This document shows positions 22,172 to 33,609 of a stretch of 64,000 nucleotides of DNA, piece after piece (the stretch's first letter is position 1; each line of letters starts with the position of its first letter). Made by a program: the position numbers and the translations under genes. The DNA lies in NCBI GenBank assembly GCA_018873225.1, contig JAEILZ010000004.1, positions 3,720,001-3,784,000 on the forward strand, in the 5' to 3' direction. The DNA comes from [Phialemoniopsis] sp. UDSM-2020. Its lineage: Eukaryota > Ascomycota > Sordariomycetes > Thyridiales > Thyridiaceae. The notes under the pieces were generated by a model. The model saw only the letters and a list, made by a program, of their open reading frames with translations. It was not told the DNA's origin and did no database searches.

Positions 22172-23211
22172 GATCCCAATCTCTGCTGTGGCCCAATGTA
22201 GCCTAATAGACAAGACCTGTTAAGGTTCGACTAGTCAGGCAATGGAACTCAAAAAGTCACTCGATTGTTGAGTTGATATCGTTAAGAGAACTTGAGATAG
22301 ATTCTGGATCGCACCGCGTTGGAGTACAGATCAGCGTCCAGATGAATATGTACGACTCATGGATGTGTCTAAGAAGAGTTACGCACCACATCCAGATCAA
22401 AGCCCTTTTCATGAGCCCGAAGAGGAACACTGAACTCCCCCAACTGCGTGATTGCTTGGCCAGATAGGGCATCCCGTGAGAGTGGGATTGCGGCAAGCCG
22501 AGTACGGCAATCGTGGACTTCTTCGAAGCCGCAGAGCCTCACTACGCTGCCGACCCAGCCTTCTGCCCAATGAACTATGCAGCACGTATTTATCCGCTGC
22601 TGCATGTCTTGTCTAGAGGTGATTGACCCCTCATCACGTATTCACATGGGATTCGTTGAAGAGTGATGATCGATGCAGCAGGAAAGAAGACGAGGCGAAC
22701 TTTTGACAAGCATCCCACATCCATGGCCAACTTTCTCACTTGGATGATACCGTTCGTCCAATCGCAAGAGGCCGACTTTCTGGTGCATGTTTTTCCTGTC
22801 GTCAAAAGCGGGAGCCAGACGGGCCAGGTGACTCTTCGTGCATGTTATCTGCAACACCACCAATTACAGTAGCCAATTTCTGGCCGTGGCAGTACACCAC
22901 CCCGGTGTGTGCCAGGCTATTGTGGCGATACTTCCTCAATGATATTCATGTTCAGAAATGAGGCTCTGCTCTTAGTCCTGGGCTTGATCTCATGCTTATT
23001 TACCGTTGACACTCCCTGCCAAGCGTGCTTTCCGATCAATGCACCATCGTTGTCCTTTAACTAGGCATCTAGCTGAGCCCTGACTGCCGCTCAACAAGAA
23101 GACATCAACTCAAAGAAGTTGCAAAGCTTGGAAGCAAACAATGTGGGTAGCGAGACAATCATCAAACCTGAAGATCATAAGCTGACCACGCGCCAACGAA
23201 GCGTTATCTTC
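22172..23211. other. Intergenic, 1.0 kb
   Basis: The minus strand has two frames of 70-80 codons (22369-22605 and 22590-22805) without start context, splice support or family resemblance. I see no gene that I can defend. Confidence 0.4.
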
Positions 23212-23529
23212 ATGGCGGACGCAACAGACAAAGTGCAACCGTGGCGCGAGCTCTACAGCAAGTTGGACCTTGCTGTTCCTGGTGAGCTTGGAAGCCGCGA
23301 TCCTATCGCTGATCTGACGGGAAGCGAAAGCGCTCTCCATGATGGTCGGTTCCTGACCAAAAGATGGTTCGCCTTGGAGCGCGGGTGCGTGGGTCAGGAT
23401 AAGATGGACGACCTGGCTGCTCGAGTGGATGGCGTTTTCCAGGGCCAGCCGTGGTACGCGAACAAGAGGGGTGGGTGCGGGACTTGTGGAAATGACCCGT
23501 GCACTTGTCGAGTCTTTGAAGGTGGCTAA
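23212..23529 (+). CDS. Small hypothetical protein with Cys-rich tail
   Basis: 105 residues from the ATG at 23212; the frame is open further upstream without an ATG. The end reads GGCGTCGNDPCTC, four cysteines in a short glycine-rich stretch that could bind zinc or be disordered. The middle is charged and contains several tryptophans. It may be the last exon of a longer gene, since sequence before the ATG is also open. No family recognised, and coding status is uncertain. Confidence 0.35.
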   Translation: MADATDKVQPWRELYSKLDLAVPGELGSRDPIADLTGSESALHDGRFLTKRWFALERGCVGQDKMDDLAARVDGVFQGQPWYANKRGGCGTCGNDPCTCRVFEGG

Positions 23530-24663
23530 ATGCTAGCAAATCACTGCAGGATGTCTCAGGATGGGGACACTGGCTTTTCCCAGCCTTGCTCGGGCGAATC
23601 ACGAAACCAGATAGCGGCATCTGGAAAGAGAGGGGAAGATTGAACTATCGATGGAGAATGTCGGCACGTAGGCTCCGATCAAATTGCTTTCTAAGTCACT
23701 GCACTCTCGTAACGCATGTGATAATCGACCTATGAACCATTCTTGAAACAATAAATCGGATGCCTCTGGGCAGGCACTGACGCTCTCTGCCTGGAGATGC
23801 TCCTTGCTCCGCACAATTGTGTACACGACCCAGCAAAAACGGCCTTTGAAAATTACAAGGGTCTGGGCCAAATGAGCCTGGTGACAGTCTCATGCAGATG
23901 CATGCGGGCTTCCTGTGGTCGTGGTGGGAGGTGATTGGGTGCCCGAACTGCCAGGGTGTGTCCCTAACATGCTCACAACCCCGCGTTGACTGCGAATCAA
24001 GGCTGCAGACGTAGGAATGAGGAGGTGACGAGAAATGATAAGGCGCCTGAAAATGTCGGGCCTCAGAGGGAAGAAAAGTTGTTGCATGCAAGTTTTGAAG
24101 GACCGACTGAATAGAACGCACGAAAGCTTATCTTTCTTGGCCTCCAGTCCGAACCGTGAGGGGTGAACCACCCCTGACACTTGGGACGCACGCAACAGTC
24201 ACGGGTGATGACCACGTCTGTTTGTAGCACAAGCGGCATCCATGGATTCAATCCCCCCAAGCGAAGAAAATAAAAAGAAAGTGAGGGGTAGAAGAGGCAT
24301 CCCGATGCGAGGCCGGTGTGACGACGCAGGTGAGATGCCCCACTCCACCTTGACCTCGCGAGACGATTGGCCAAATTTCCGTTTTCACACCCGTGACAAG
24401 AAGGACAGCCCTGATAAACCTCTGCGATTTCGCCAGCCAGAGCCTTACGCGGATCCAGACCGACTTTTCTCCCGAGAGCAAACGCACCTTCCCTGCATGA
24501 CTACAGGTCTCGGCTTAGCTCAGCCCCTGGCACGACCCCGGATCAGGTGGGATCTGACGGATGTCCTCAGCTAGACTTCATCACTATCTTTTGCTGCACG
24601 GTTTTCCTCCGCGATTGAGGTTCGCCGTATCTTGAAACATCACCTGCCAGCGGCCGTCGCGCA
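23530..24663. other. Intergenic, 1.1 kb
   Basis: No gene, repeat or RNA element recognised. It contains the promoter of the amidase gene. Confidence 0.45.
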
Positions 24664-27161
24664 ATGGCCTTGAGCTGCTGTTTTCTACGAAGCCGCCCAC
24701 ACAAAGCTGCCAGTGCCATGAAGCTGTTCGAGATCAATCTCACAGCGTTCCGCAAAGCGTCTGGCGAGAAGCCAGTCTTCAAAACGCGTACGTCGTTCGA
24801 CTCCGATGACAGCGATTTAGACAAAAAGGCGAGGCGAACCTCCACCGTCATTGGGCTCGGAGGCGTTTCATACCTTTGCCAAGAGACCCCTTTGGTGAGG
24901 TGGACCTTGTCGTGGAGCTAGCAAACTGTTTACATACTAACTCTACTCCAGCATGCACTGAGACTTTCGGAATCCCCCGCTATCGAGCAGCTGGCATCCT
25001 TCATCCCCCCTGAGGGTTCAATCACGTGTCAGTCATTACAGAAGGTCATCGAAAAGGACTTGCAAGAGGATGACGTCTTGTGCTCCTGGTTCATGAGCTC
25101 TGTTATGTTGATTACCCAGGAGACATCCGTGGACCCTGAGTCACTTGAAGTACTGTCTTCATTCGGATGCAAGAAGTTATTTCTGACAAGCTCAAACCTT
25201 GGGCGAGGACCTTTCTTCTACTCTTGCGATGGGATCTTCCAGGCTTTCAAGTTATATCCTGACACGCACGATGCCTTTGTGACGATCGTCATTCCCAGCC
25301 CGTATGACAAAAACACGTGAGTCCCATCTTTACCTTACCGAGCCCCGCGTTCCTTGAGAGAAGCTCACAAAGATTATAGATATCAATGTCTCAGCGCATC
25401 GGCATACGGGCATCGCACTCGTTGTGTTGCCGTCCCCTCTCGCCTCTACTTCAAGCGAACGGAGGAGCAGCCCCTCGCTGGCCTTCGGCTCTCTGTCAAG
25501 GACGTATTTCACCTGAAGGGAGTGGTGACAACCAACGGGAACCGCGCATACGAGGATCTATACGGGGAACAAGATGTCAGCTCGGCGTCGGTTCAGGCCG
25601 CGATTGACAAAGGAGCGGTCATCGTCGGAAAGGCGACAACGGTGGAGTTTGCCGGAGCTCAGGAGGTTGAAGGTGACTGGGCTGACTACCGGTATCCGAA
25701 GAATCCACGGGCAGATGGATATCTTCGCGCGACGGGAAGCAGCGTTGGGGGCGCCAGTGGCATGGCGACGTACCCATGGCTGGATGGTTCTCTTGGAAGT
25801 GATTGCGGCGGAAGCATCAGAGATCCTGCCGTCGTATTCGGAGTAATCGGATTCCGAGCTTCTCATGACGGAGTACAGGAGAAAAACACATCGGTGCCTT
25901 GTCCGTAAGTAGTGATGAAAGCTTCTGTTTTATGTCTACTAGACCTAGCAGGCCATGCACACAGAGGGATCTAGCATCCACTGACCTCATCTCACCAGGC
26001 GTTTCCAGCGGACCGGCTATCTGGCCAGGGACCTCAATATGCTTTACGACCTCACACGTCACGCAATTCGTCTCCCATTTGGTAGCCAAGAAGTAAGATA
26101 AACCACCATTCAAGGACAAGTGGCTATTCCTGACCCCGTTTCCTAGTTGCATCGGCCAAAGCGGGTCATCATGGTAAACGAATATGACAGCGGAAGAGAT
26201 GATGTAGATGCACTCATCAAGAAGACAGCCGAGAGACTAGCCAAATGGCTGGGCACAGAGCTTGTCAATGTTTCCTTGGAGGAGATTTGGGAGCGTACCA
26301 AGCCCGTCGACACCGACAAAGGGTTTCACTCACATTACGCCAAGGTGAGAGCCGAGATTCACATATGACTGGATCGATCTGACCACAGCCCCTAGACCTT
26401 CATGAAGATCATTAGGAAAGACTACTTTGACGCTACAGCCGAGTTTCGGGAGGACTACTACCACAAATTCCATGCGGCTCCTTTCGTATCACAGACGACG
26501 CGGTGGATATGGTATGGTTTCCCCTTCCCACATTGAGGCGCCTCGACTAAGAAATTCAATAGGGAAGGAGGCTCACCGCCCCCGGAAGAGTACCTTGCAG
26601 CTCTAACGCAAGTCAAGGAACACAACGAGTGGTTCTCTAAGAATATTCTCGACCAAGACACGATCATGGTAGTCCCGCGGTTTAGCCTAGATCGCCGCGA
26701 CGAGTATTTGCCGTGAGAACGCCAAATCCCAAGTCCCTTCTTGATCTGAATACTAATCTTACAAGTGTTCCTTCCAAACGGGAGTGGGACGGTTGGGATT
26801 CAAACCTGCATGCTTCTATGGGAGGCTATCCAGAGCTCATGATCCCCAGTAAGTGCACTCGCAGCGCTGCCAGACCATGCTAGTCCCTTAATTGTACAAT
26901 CGAAGTCGATTGACCACTAATGTGCAACTCAAGTCGGCCAACTTCCATTCGCATCCGAGATCTCAGAGCGGCAGGAGGTGTTCCCAGTCACCCTCGCCAT
27001 CACCGGGGCCCGAGGTAAGTCAAAACAGTCTACCGTGCATATGGTAACTGATGATTGTTCTAGGCACCGATTTATCAATCCTTCGCTTTGTACACGACTT
27101 TCTGGCCGAACACGGGATTGCTACGTATGTGCACACCGGCAGAGCTGCTTATCTCGAGTAA
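24664..27161 (+). CDS. Amidase-signature hydrolase with Arp1-like N-terminal domain
   Basis: Ten exons: 24664-24894, 24952-25316, 25380-25904, 25999-26092, 26147-26344, 26396-26511, 26563-26712, 26766-26848, 26934-27014 and 27064-27161; all phases agree, 646 residues. Residues ~55-190 (VIGLGGVSYLCQ onward) form the extra N-terminal domain found in fungal amidases often annotated as scytalone-dehydratase-like Arp1. The catalytic triad is visible: Lys239 in LSVKD, cis-Ser320 in GSSVGG and nucleophile Ser344 in CGGSIR, with the 24-residue Ser-Ser spacing of the family. The C-terminal MGGYPELMIPIGQLPF is also typical. It should hydrolyse a carboxamide in the cytosol; substrate unknown. An ATG at 24718 is an alternative start. 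Confidence 0.88.
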
Positions 27162-27463
27162 TAGACTTCCTCGACGTGGAAGCCATTCGGTAACAACGGC
27201 GGAGTTCTACCCTTGTTATTTTGCTTCATGAGTCCACTATCATGAATGCTGCGGAATTTTCTTTTTTTCAGAGCTCATGGAGATCAAGAGCTAAGATTCA
27301 TGCGTTACATAGACATGACAGAATAGACAAAGAATGCGTGTGTTCGTTTTTCATTTACCCGCAGAATACCGTAGCTTCAAGTGATATTTAATATTGTCTA
27401 CAGTCTATGATGGAGTTTTCTAGTCTACCTCGAGGGCCTGTATTCATCCTTGTGTAACTCACT
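27162..27463. other. Convergent 3' region, amidase and permease
   Basis: 0.3 kb between two gene ends facing each other; AT-rich, consistent with terminators. Nothing else seen. Confidence 0.5.
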
Positions 27464-29017
27464 TCAATGCTGGTTCTCGACTTGCTGAACCTGCTCAACC
27501 TCCTCGCCATACACCTCCTCGCCGAGCGTAATCCGAGGACCCTTGTAGTTCTTCCTGCCGTCGACAACCCACTGGATAGTCGAGATGATGAGGATGATGG
27601 CAAACGCCACGATGCAATAGTTCATTGAGGTCCCGTCAACCGGCAGGGCGGGCGGGAACAAGAACAACACGCTCGTGATGACGGTGTAAACGAGCCCGAT
27701 GACGTTGCACGTCCAGCCGAGCCAGTTGGGGAGGTTGAACGCGCGCTCCGGCAAGCGCGTGCGCGCGGACAGCAGGTTGAGCGCGACGGGGATGCCGTAG
27801 CTGAGACCAAGCGCCGTGACCGAGGACGCGATGATGGCGTTGAAGGCGACGTCGGAGCCGAGGTAGATGCACCCAAAAGTGACCACCACCAGTGAGTTGA
27901 GGTACAGCGAATTCAGCGGCACCTCTAGTTTCGGGTGGACCTTCCACCACAGGCGCGAGGCGGGCAGGCCGCCGTCGCGCGCAAACGCAAAGACCATGCG
28001 CGACGAGGTGGTCATGACGGCGGTGCCGGCGAAGACGAGGCACATGAGCGGGAACATGAGCAGGCAGACGGCGCCCGCCTTGGAGTTGGTCGCGAGGTAG
28101 AAGATCTCGAGGATGGGCCCGTTGGCCGAGTCGATGATGGTCTGGGCGTTGGCGGTGCCGCCCGAGACGAAGAGCACGACGACGAGGAAGAGGAAGCCCG
28201 TCGTGATACCGACGTACTGGCAGTAGAGCATGATCTTGGGGCCCTCGACGGCCGCGTTGGGGATCTCCTCGATCATGTGCGCGACGGCGTCGAAGCCCGT
28301 CAGGCCGAGCCCTCCCTGCAGGAGCGCGAGGAGCCAGGCGACGCCGTCGGGCCAGCCGGTCGTGTTGAGGAAGGTGGCGAAGACGTACTCGCCCGTCGCG
28401 TAGTTGGGGGCCGCGCAGGCGAGCAGGGTGATGGAGATGATGAAGAAGCCCGAGATGCTCCAGGTCAGCGCGAAGCCGTTGAAGCGGGGCAGGATCGAGT
28501 GCAGGAAGGTGTTGACGGTGAAGGCGAAGGCGGTGATGCCGAGGTAGATGAGGAACTGGTGCCACCTCTGAAACTCGTAGTCTGGGTTGTAGAGGTTAAT
28601 GATGTTGATGACGAGGGTGCTGGACAGGGAGCTGTTTGTCGCGACCAAGGCCACCCAGCCGGACATATTGATCCAGCCTGTCACCCAGGACAGACCGACG
28701 CGAACGGGTTCCGGCGCGATGACGGCTACCCAGTGGTACTGGCCTCCCGCCGTAGGGTACGCCGACAGGAACTCGGCAAGACTAGCCGCCAGTGAGAGAT
28801 TGCAGATGCCGGCAGTGACCAGGCCCCAGATGATGCCGACGGGACCGCCGGACGGTAGAGCCAAAGACAAAGAGGCGGACAGAGCGCCCCACGAGTTCAG
28901 GATGGCGAAGGCGAGTCCCAGCATGGTCCAGCGGCTGAACCGACGCTTGAAGGACTGTGAGTGGCCCATCTGCGCCAGCTGGATATCGTCGAGGGTTTCC
29001 TCGTGTTCCTTCATCAT
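27464..29017 (-). CDS. Choline/GABA-type amino-acid permease (APC superfamily)
   Basis: One exon, 517 residues, the usual length. About twelve membrane spans. The first carries FSRWTMLGLAFAILNSWGAL followed by GGPVGIIWGL and AEFLSAYPTAGGQYHWVA, the signature of the fungal choline (Hnm1) and GABA (Uga4) permease branch. GGLGLTGFDAVAHMIEEIPNA lies in the middle and MTTSSRMVFAFARDGGLP beyond it. It is a plasma-membrane proton symporter for choline, GABA or a related amine; substrate not resolvable. An ATG pair opens the gene (29017 and 29014). It is strongly GC-rich, which produces long antisense frames. Next to the amidase it could supply or take up a nitrogen source, but the two are convergent, not co-transcribed. 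Confidence 0.9.
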   Translation of the reverse strand: MMKEHEETLDDIQLAQMGHSQSFKRRFSRWTMLGLAFAILNSWGALSASLSLALPSGGPVGIIWGLVTAGICNLSLAASLAEFLSAYPTAGGQYHWVAVIAPEPVRVGLSWVTGWINMSGWVALVATNSSLSSTLVINIINLYNPDYEFQRWHQFLIYLGITAFAFTVNTFLHSILPRFNGFALTWSISGFFIISITLLACAAPNYATGEYVFATFLNTTGWPDGVAWLLALLQGGLGLTGFDAVAHMIEEIPNAAVEGPKIMLYCQYVGITTGFLFLVVVLFVSGGTANAQTIIDSANGPILEIFYLATNSKAGAVCLLMFPLMCLVFAGTAVMTTSSRMVFAFARDGGLPASRLWWKVHPKLEVPLNSLYLNSLVVVTFGCIYLGSDVAFNAIIASSVTALGLSYGIPVALNLLSARTRLPERAFNLPNWLGWTCNVIGLVYTVITSVLFLFPPALPVDGTSMNYCIVAFAIILIISTIQWVVDGRKNYKGPRITLGEEVYGEEVEQVQQVENQH

Positions 29018-30176
29018 GACTGGATTATATCAAATGGTAGTTCAAAAGTGGTGATGCATGAGCGAAGCATCATCCGCATGATGACGGCCGGGACCGAGGG
29101 GTTTTATGTCCGCTGTCCCATCCCAGCCGCGGCATGCTTTGTGCGAGATCGGCATGCCGAAGGAGGTGTAAGCATGACATTGACTGGCTGTGATGCTTAT
29201 CAGCATGCGGGGACTCATCATGTCTGGGGAAACTGGGGACGTTTCCCTAAGCTGCTTCAAGATAAGCTTCTTAGTCTCGTGTCGTAACCCCTCTCACGAC
29301 CTAGGTTCTGGTGCATGTTTACGCGTGGACCTGCTGGATCAGGAAACGAATCCGGACCATTCGGAGTGGGGCGGAGTTTCTCGATGGAGTTAGAGATAGG
29401 ACTATCTCTCTGCAGAAAGACTCCTTGCTCGGTGAGTAAAAGTCCCTCTGTTCAGCTGCGTGCCTACCGATATCATGAGCCGCAATGATATCGACGGATG
29501 GAGTTGGCGCTATCGTTTGGAATCATGTTGGGTGCATGTTTACGTGATGAGACACACAATCATGACCCACCACGCCCTTCGCAATATCAATAGAGCTTCA
29601 ATTCTCTGTTCACATCTCGATAGATAGACAGACGTGTTTGTCAGGATGTTTTGATCACGCTGGGGGCCAATAGATACCAACATGGGCAGTTGAACATCCG
29701 AGCTGGGAAGACCGAGGTCGTCTCGGGGTCTCCACAGGTGCTGCATCGGCCGGCTCGGCGCACCGGTCAAGATGCAATCGAGTGAACTGCCAATTTGATG
29801 TCCATGAGCATCTTATCTCAAGAAGAACTCCCACTCAGGATGCGAGAATCATGAGTGACTGTGTATTATTTGATCTTGAATTTGACAAACCTGACGCGAC
29901 AAAGTGTCCCCAGGCGTGTCACGTGATGCCGCCTGGCAGCGGCTTTTGCCAGTCCGCCAAAGCTTCCTTCGCTAGTGCAAATCCGGCTGCTCCACCATTT
30001 CACGACATCAACAACCTCGATATCCGCGATCTTTGATCTTGTCATTCGTTCAACCATCACATTCCCCGCCATCAGACCTTGATCATCTGCGTGCCATCTG
30101 ATACACCAGACGTGTCGATTTGAAGAACTTCATTTCCGGACTTTGGCCCGCTCTTTCCCGCCTCCAGCGCCCTCAG
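29018..30176. other. Divergent intergenic region, permease and MED18
   Basis: 1.2 kb. GGTGCATGTTTACG occurs twice, at ~29311 and ~29530. Otherwise no gene or repeat recognised. Confidence 0.4.
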
Positions 30177-31114
30177 ATGCACGAGCTCTTCCTCACGGCT
30201 GTGGTCGACAGCGCCGACCTCGATGCGGCCACTGCCGTCCTCCAGGGCTTGTGCGGCATGAACGGCTGGCAAAACTACCAGCGGGCGCTCTTCTTTGCCG
30301 GTCCCCCTCAGCCCCGCGGTCTACCCGCCCCGCGGTCCATACAGCCATCCCAGTTCGGCCGACAGTGGTCCGAACTCAAGCAGCACCTGACGCGGCAGTC
30401 CTATGTCTTGCAAGCGCGGTATGAGGTGTCGAGGAATCGTGACTTTGGAGTGCAAGCAGACGCGAATGGATCGCCTGTAGCGTACGTTGGGCGCAGTGCG
30501 AGGGCTTGATGGTCATCATTGGCTGACCATTTCTTGTAGCCAAGGCAACTTGAATGCGGTACAGGGCACTTTGAGGTGGGCAGACCTGCCGGATCCGACC
30601 GGCAACAGACCCGTCACCCAACGCAAAAAGGTCGAAATTCCAGATCAGAGGAATCTGTTGGCCATCCTGACAGACAACAACCACAGGTACACCCCGCACC
30701 CGCCTCTCCATGATGCTATGCTAATGCAGTTCCCGTAGGTTCAAGAGCGAGATGGTAGAAGAGACATTCACATATTTCCGAGAGAACGTTGAATACTCCA
30801 TCACGAGGTATTACCGGTTACCGATCATCGCGTCTCAAGATGGATCAGTACAGCCCTTGCAGAGTCTGCCGCCGTTCGAGGAGCTCAGCCTCATCGACCA
30901 GACCGGTGCTTGGTTGCTCGTCGTCAAGAACAACGTGGTGGAGGATAACTCTCCCGAGAAGATGCAGAAGGCACACGACGAGTTGATGGCGATAAAGGAG
31001 GAGCTCGCTGGTGTATTCGATTTCAAGACATTCGACCGGAGAGCGCACGACACTAGGGTCGCCCAGCAGTCCTCTAACATGCCGAATCCGCTGCCTCAGA
31101 CGGTGAGGGCATGA
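30177..31114 (+). CDS. MED18: Mediator of RNA polymerase II transcription subunit 18
   Basis: Three exons: 30177-30481, 30540-30686 and 30739-31114 (phase 2 at both junctions), 275 residues. It starts MHELFLTAVV and has AVLQGLCGM with W..Y.R.L.F.GP.QPRGL, the Med18 opening. The C-terminal half has FRENVEYSITRYYRLP, PLQSLPPFEELSLID and a closing block with VEDNSPEKMQKA, ELAGVFDFKTFDRRAHDTR, which matches the conserved end of fungal Med18 (Srb5). It belongs to the Mediator head module in the nucleus and contacts RNA polymerase II and initiation factors. A housekeeping gene; it gives a useful anchor for synteny. It ends 80 bp from the convergent HET gene. Confidence 0.92.
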
Positions 31115-31194
31115 GGGCCAGTCACTGCTACATTACATCACATCGCCTCGCCAACCTCAGAGTCTCGATTAGACATAGTTGCCAAATCAACCAA

Positions 31195-32772
31195 TCAATC
31201 GATGTTGTCCACATCGAATACGAGCTGGTGCGCAGGCTGCGAGTTGAATGTTCCTGCGATGGTCTCTAGTCGTGCCGTCACATGCCAGACTGTCATGTCC
31301 TGGTTGTGATTTGTCGTTTCAATCGCATGCGTCCACTGAAAATCGGGTTCTTTAGTCTTGAATCTCTCCCAGGACATCGGCCAAAGCGTATCGCCCTGAT
31401 TGAATAGAGGTTCGAGTGAATCTTTATGTTCGTGGAATTCCATTATCCCGCACCGAAGTGTCTCGGTCGAAGTCGGGTCCACGAGAACTACCAGCTCGCA
31501 AGTCCCAACCAGCAGTCGAAAGCCACAAGCAACACCTCTGACGGGAACAAACGTTCGGTCCGAAGGATCCCATGCAGCACGAGGGACATGGTCGTAAGCA
31601 AGGTAGAAGGGGCCCTCCCGCGGTATGATGATACGGCCCTCGAGCAATCGGCCGAGCGTCGAGAGCGACTGACGTACATAGAACTCAAATGGCCCGATCT
31701 TGGTGTTCGTCCACCCCTTCAAGACGACGCCCATGCCAATCCGAACGAATGTGTTGATGTCCAGCTTCCGCACGTAGATCACCGTCATCTTGTTGCCGGA
31801 GCTCACAGGGAGAGCTACCCGATGCCGTCCGTCACTTGTATTGATGAGGCGCCATCGCGACTCAAGAAGGATGCCTCGATTAGTGACCAGAAAATGCTTC
31901 CTGCTGAAGTACGGCCTGGCTGCGGTCGCGTGTACGAACTGGTCAGGCGAGTCGGCCAACATTGAACACCCCACTTCACAGAACTCGTCAGGTACGCCCC
32001 ATGCAAAGATGCTGAGATCGGCAGAGTTCTTGATGATCTCCTCCTGCAGGCGAATGAATGCATGCCTGCCTCCTTCGCCGTAGATCATCGGGAGATGCGT
32101 GCTGAAGATGCCAAGCAGGCTGTACGCGCGGTCCTCCGGTCGACTGGTCTGACGTTTCGATGCCCATGACATTCGCCGCGCCACCGAGACATCACACAGC
32201 TCTTTCGCACCCGACAAAATGTCTCGTTCAATGTTGGTGATCTTGGATACTGTCTCGCTCAGCGTCGACTTGCTCCCCAGGTTCACCCATTCTCTGTTGT
32301 AGAATCGCAGGTCACTCGGCGCGATGAGCTCCTGTAGCGTCCACCCACGCTGAAACCAACGGCAGTCCACCATCTGCTCTACCGTCTCGACGTCGGCGAG
32401 ATGCGCCACGCAGAGCTCGGCCTTTTGATACCAGGCAAACATGGAGTTGATGCCCTCGCTCAACTCTGCGCTGCTGGACTTGTCTATGCAGCAGGTGTCT
32501 ACCCAAACAAAGCCTACATCGCTCTCCCGCGCAATTCGACATGTCGCCTGAATCTTTACGAATGCTCTTTGTTTGTGGGTCGCGATGTCCGGCCCAGATG
32601 CGTCTTGGAAGGTGATCTCGTCGTTGGCATGACCCCAGGTCTTGGTCGCCTCGTCTTCCCAGCCCCATGTGTGCGACAAGATAATGTACGGGGGGATGCT
32701 GGCCTCGTCAATGAACTCCTCCAGGTGGATCGCCCCTTTGTCGAGCACTGAGTCCACGGTTATCAGGCGCAT
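31195..32772 (-). CDS. HET-domain protein, HET-E/D N-terminal type
   Basis: One exon, 525 residues, ATG at 32772. It opens MRLITVDS, then PPYIILSHTWG (~27-37), FVWVDTCCIDK, RGWTLQELIAP and RPEDRAYSLLGIF with LPMIYGEG, the standard order in the HET domain (PF06985) of the HET-E type. There is no NACHT or WD40 part; the C-terminal ~270 residues have no recognised domain. HET proteins trigger incompatibility and cell death when activated by a partner. The gene is convergent with MED18 (80 bp apart) and divergent from the MDR reductase. Partner unknown. Confidence 0.9.
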   Translation of the reverse strand: MRLITVDSVLDKGAIHLEEFIDEASIPPYIILSHTWGWEDEATKTWGHANDEITFQDASGPDIATHKQRAFVKIQATCRIARESDVGFVWVDTCCIDKSSSAELSEGINSMFAWYQKAELCVAHLADVETVEQMVDCRWFQRGWTLQELIAPSDLRFYNREWVNLGSKSTLSETVSKITNIERDILSGAKELCDVSVARRMSWASKRQTSRPEDRAYSLLGIFSTHLPMIYGEGGRHAFIRLQEEIIKNSADLSIFAWGVPDEFCEVGCSMLADSPDQFVHATAARPYFSRKHFLVTNRGILLESRWRLINTSDGRHRVALPVSSGNKMTVIYVRKLDINTFVRIGMGVVLKGWTNTKIGPFEFYVRQSLSTLGRLLEGRIIIPREGPFYLAYDHVPRAAWDPSDRTFVPVRGVACGFRLLVGTCELVVLVDPTSTETLRCGIMEFHEHKDSLEPLFNQGDTLWPMSWERFKTKEPDFQWTHAIETTNHNQDMTVWHVTARLETIAGTFNSQPAHQLVFDVDNID

Positions 32773-33609
32773 CTTGCTGCCTTGCGATCAAGCTGCGTAC
32801 TTCGGGATGTAGTACGGAAACGCTGCCTCCTTTTCCCATGGAGAATTGGCGCTCTCGCCTGTTTGCTCTTGGTCAGAAAAGTGAGCTGACAGGACATTGA
32901 GGGGTTTTAGATCTCAGCAGCTGCATGCACACTTCACGAATCACAATCGCGACACCAGACCCTGCAGCTCAGGACCCCGCTTCATACCTTACTTTGCTCC
33001 CAGCAACATAGTGCAAGATAAAATCGATGAGAACCGACAGGGAACAAATGAGGTATGTTTCCAATCTCCTACGCCCGACTTGATGTTTCCAGTCAGCTGG
33101 GTTAACCTCCAGCAATCAGACGCCCTTCTCTGCAATTCTCATCATTATCCGTACAACCACAGCTCTTCTTCTGACCTTCATGACACCAAGATTCAAGGAG
33201 ACGAGACCGTACGACGACCTCACGGAGTTGCTCACTGGAACACGCCATTCTCTCGCCTGGATGAGTCTGGGCTTTTCGTGTTCACAGAAATCAACTGAGC
33301 TATCCCACACTCAAATGTGCAAAATTGATCTGGATTTCAAAAGTGACAAAGCATGAAATCCAAGAGAGTCGTCAAAGGTTGGAGGTCGAGGGTTGTTTGT
33401 TAGCACAGAAAACGAAGTTTTAGATGTTTTCGGTCGCTGATTTATGCCGAGGCACCATGCCTCGGGAAGCGTCAATTGCGACTACCCACCGTCCGGTCCT
33501 CCACTTCAGAACCCCGCGGACTGACCAGCCTACGAGATCATCGATGAAACAAAGGTTGCATCCGATAAGCTGCCCCGTATTGACTTACAAGCTACCACCG
33601 TTTTCGAAG
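32773..33609. other. Divergent intergenic region, HET gene and MDR reductase
   Basis: 0.84 kb. An in-frame ATG at 33424 could extend the reductase by 62 residues, but the added stretch has no homology-like pattern. Nothing else recognised. Confidence 0.4.

Noticed and set aside
22369..22805. Two minus-strand frames upstream of the AsaB-like gene
   Set aside because: No ATG context, joinable splice sites or family resemblance; treated as intergenic.
27935..28795. Long plus-strand frame opposite the choline/GABA-type permease
   Set aside because: Low-complexity Glu/Asp/Gly product, the mirror of a GC-rich membrane-protein gene; no start context or family.
33424..33609. N-terminal extension of the MDR reductase from the ATG at 33424
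   Set aside because: The 62 added residues look random, and the family normally starts near the ATG at 33610; a targeting peptide cannot be excluded.
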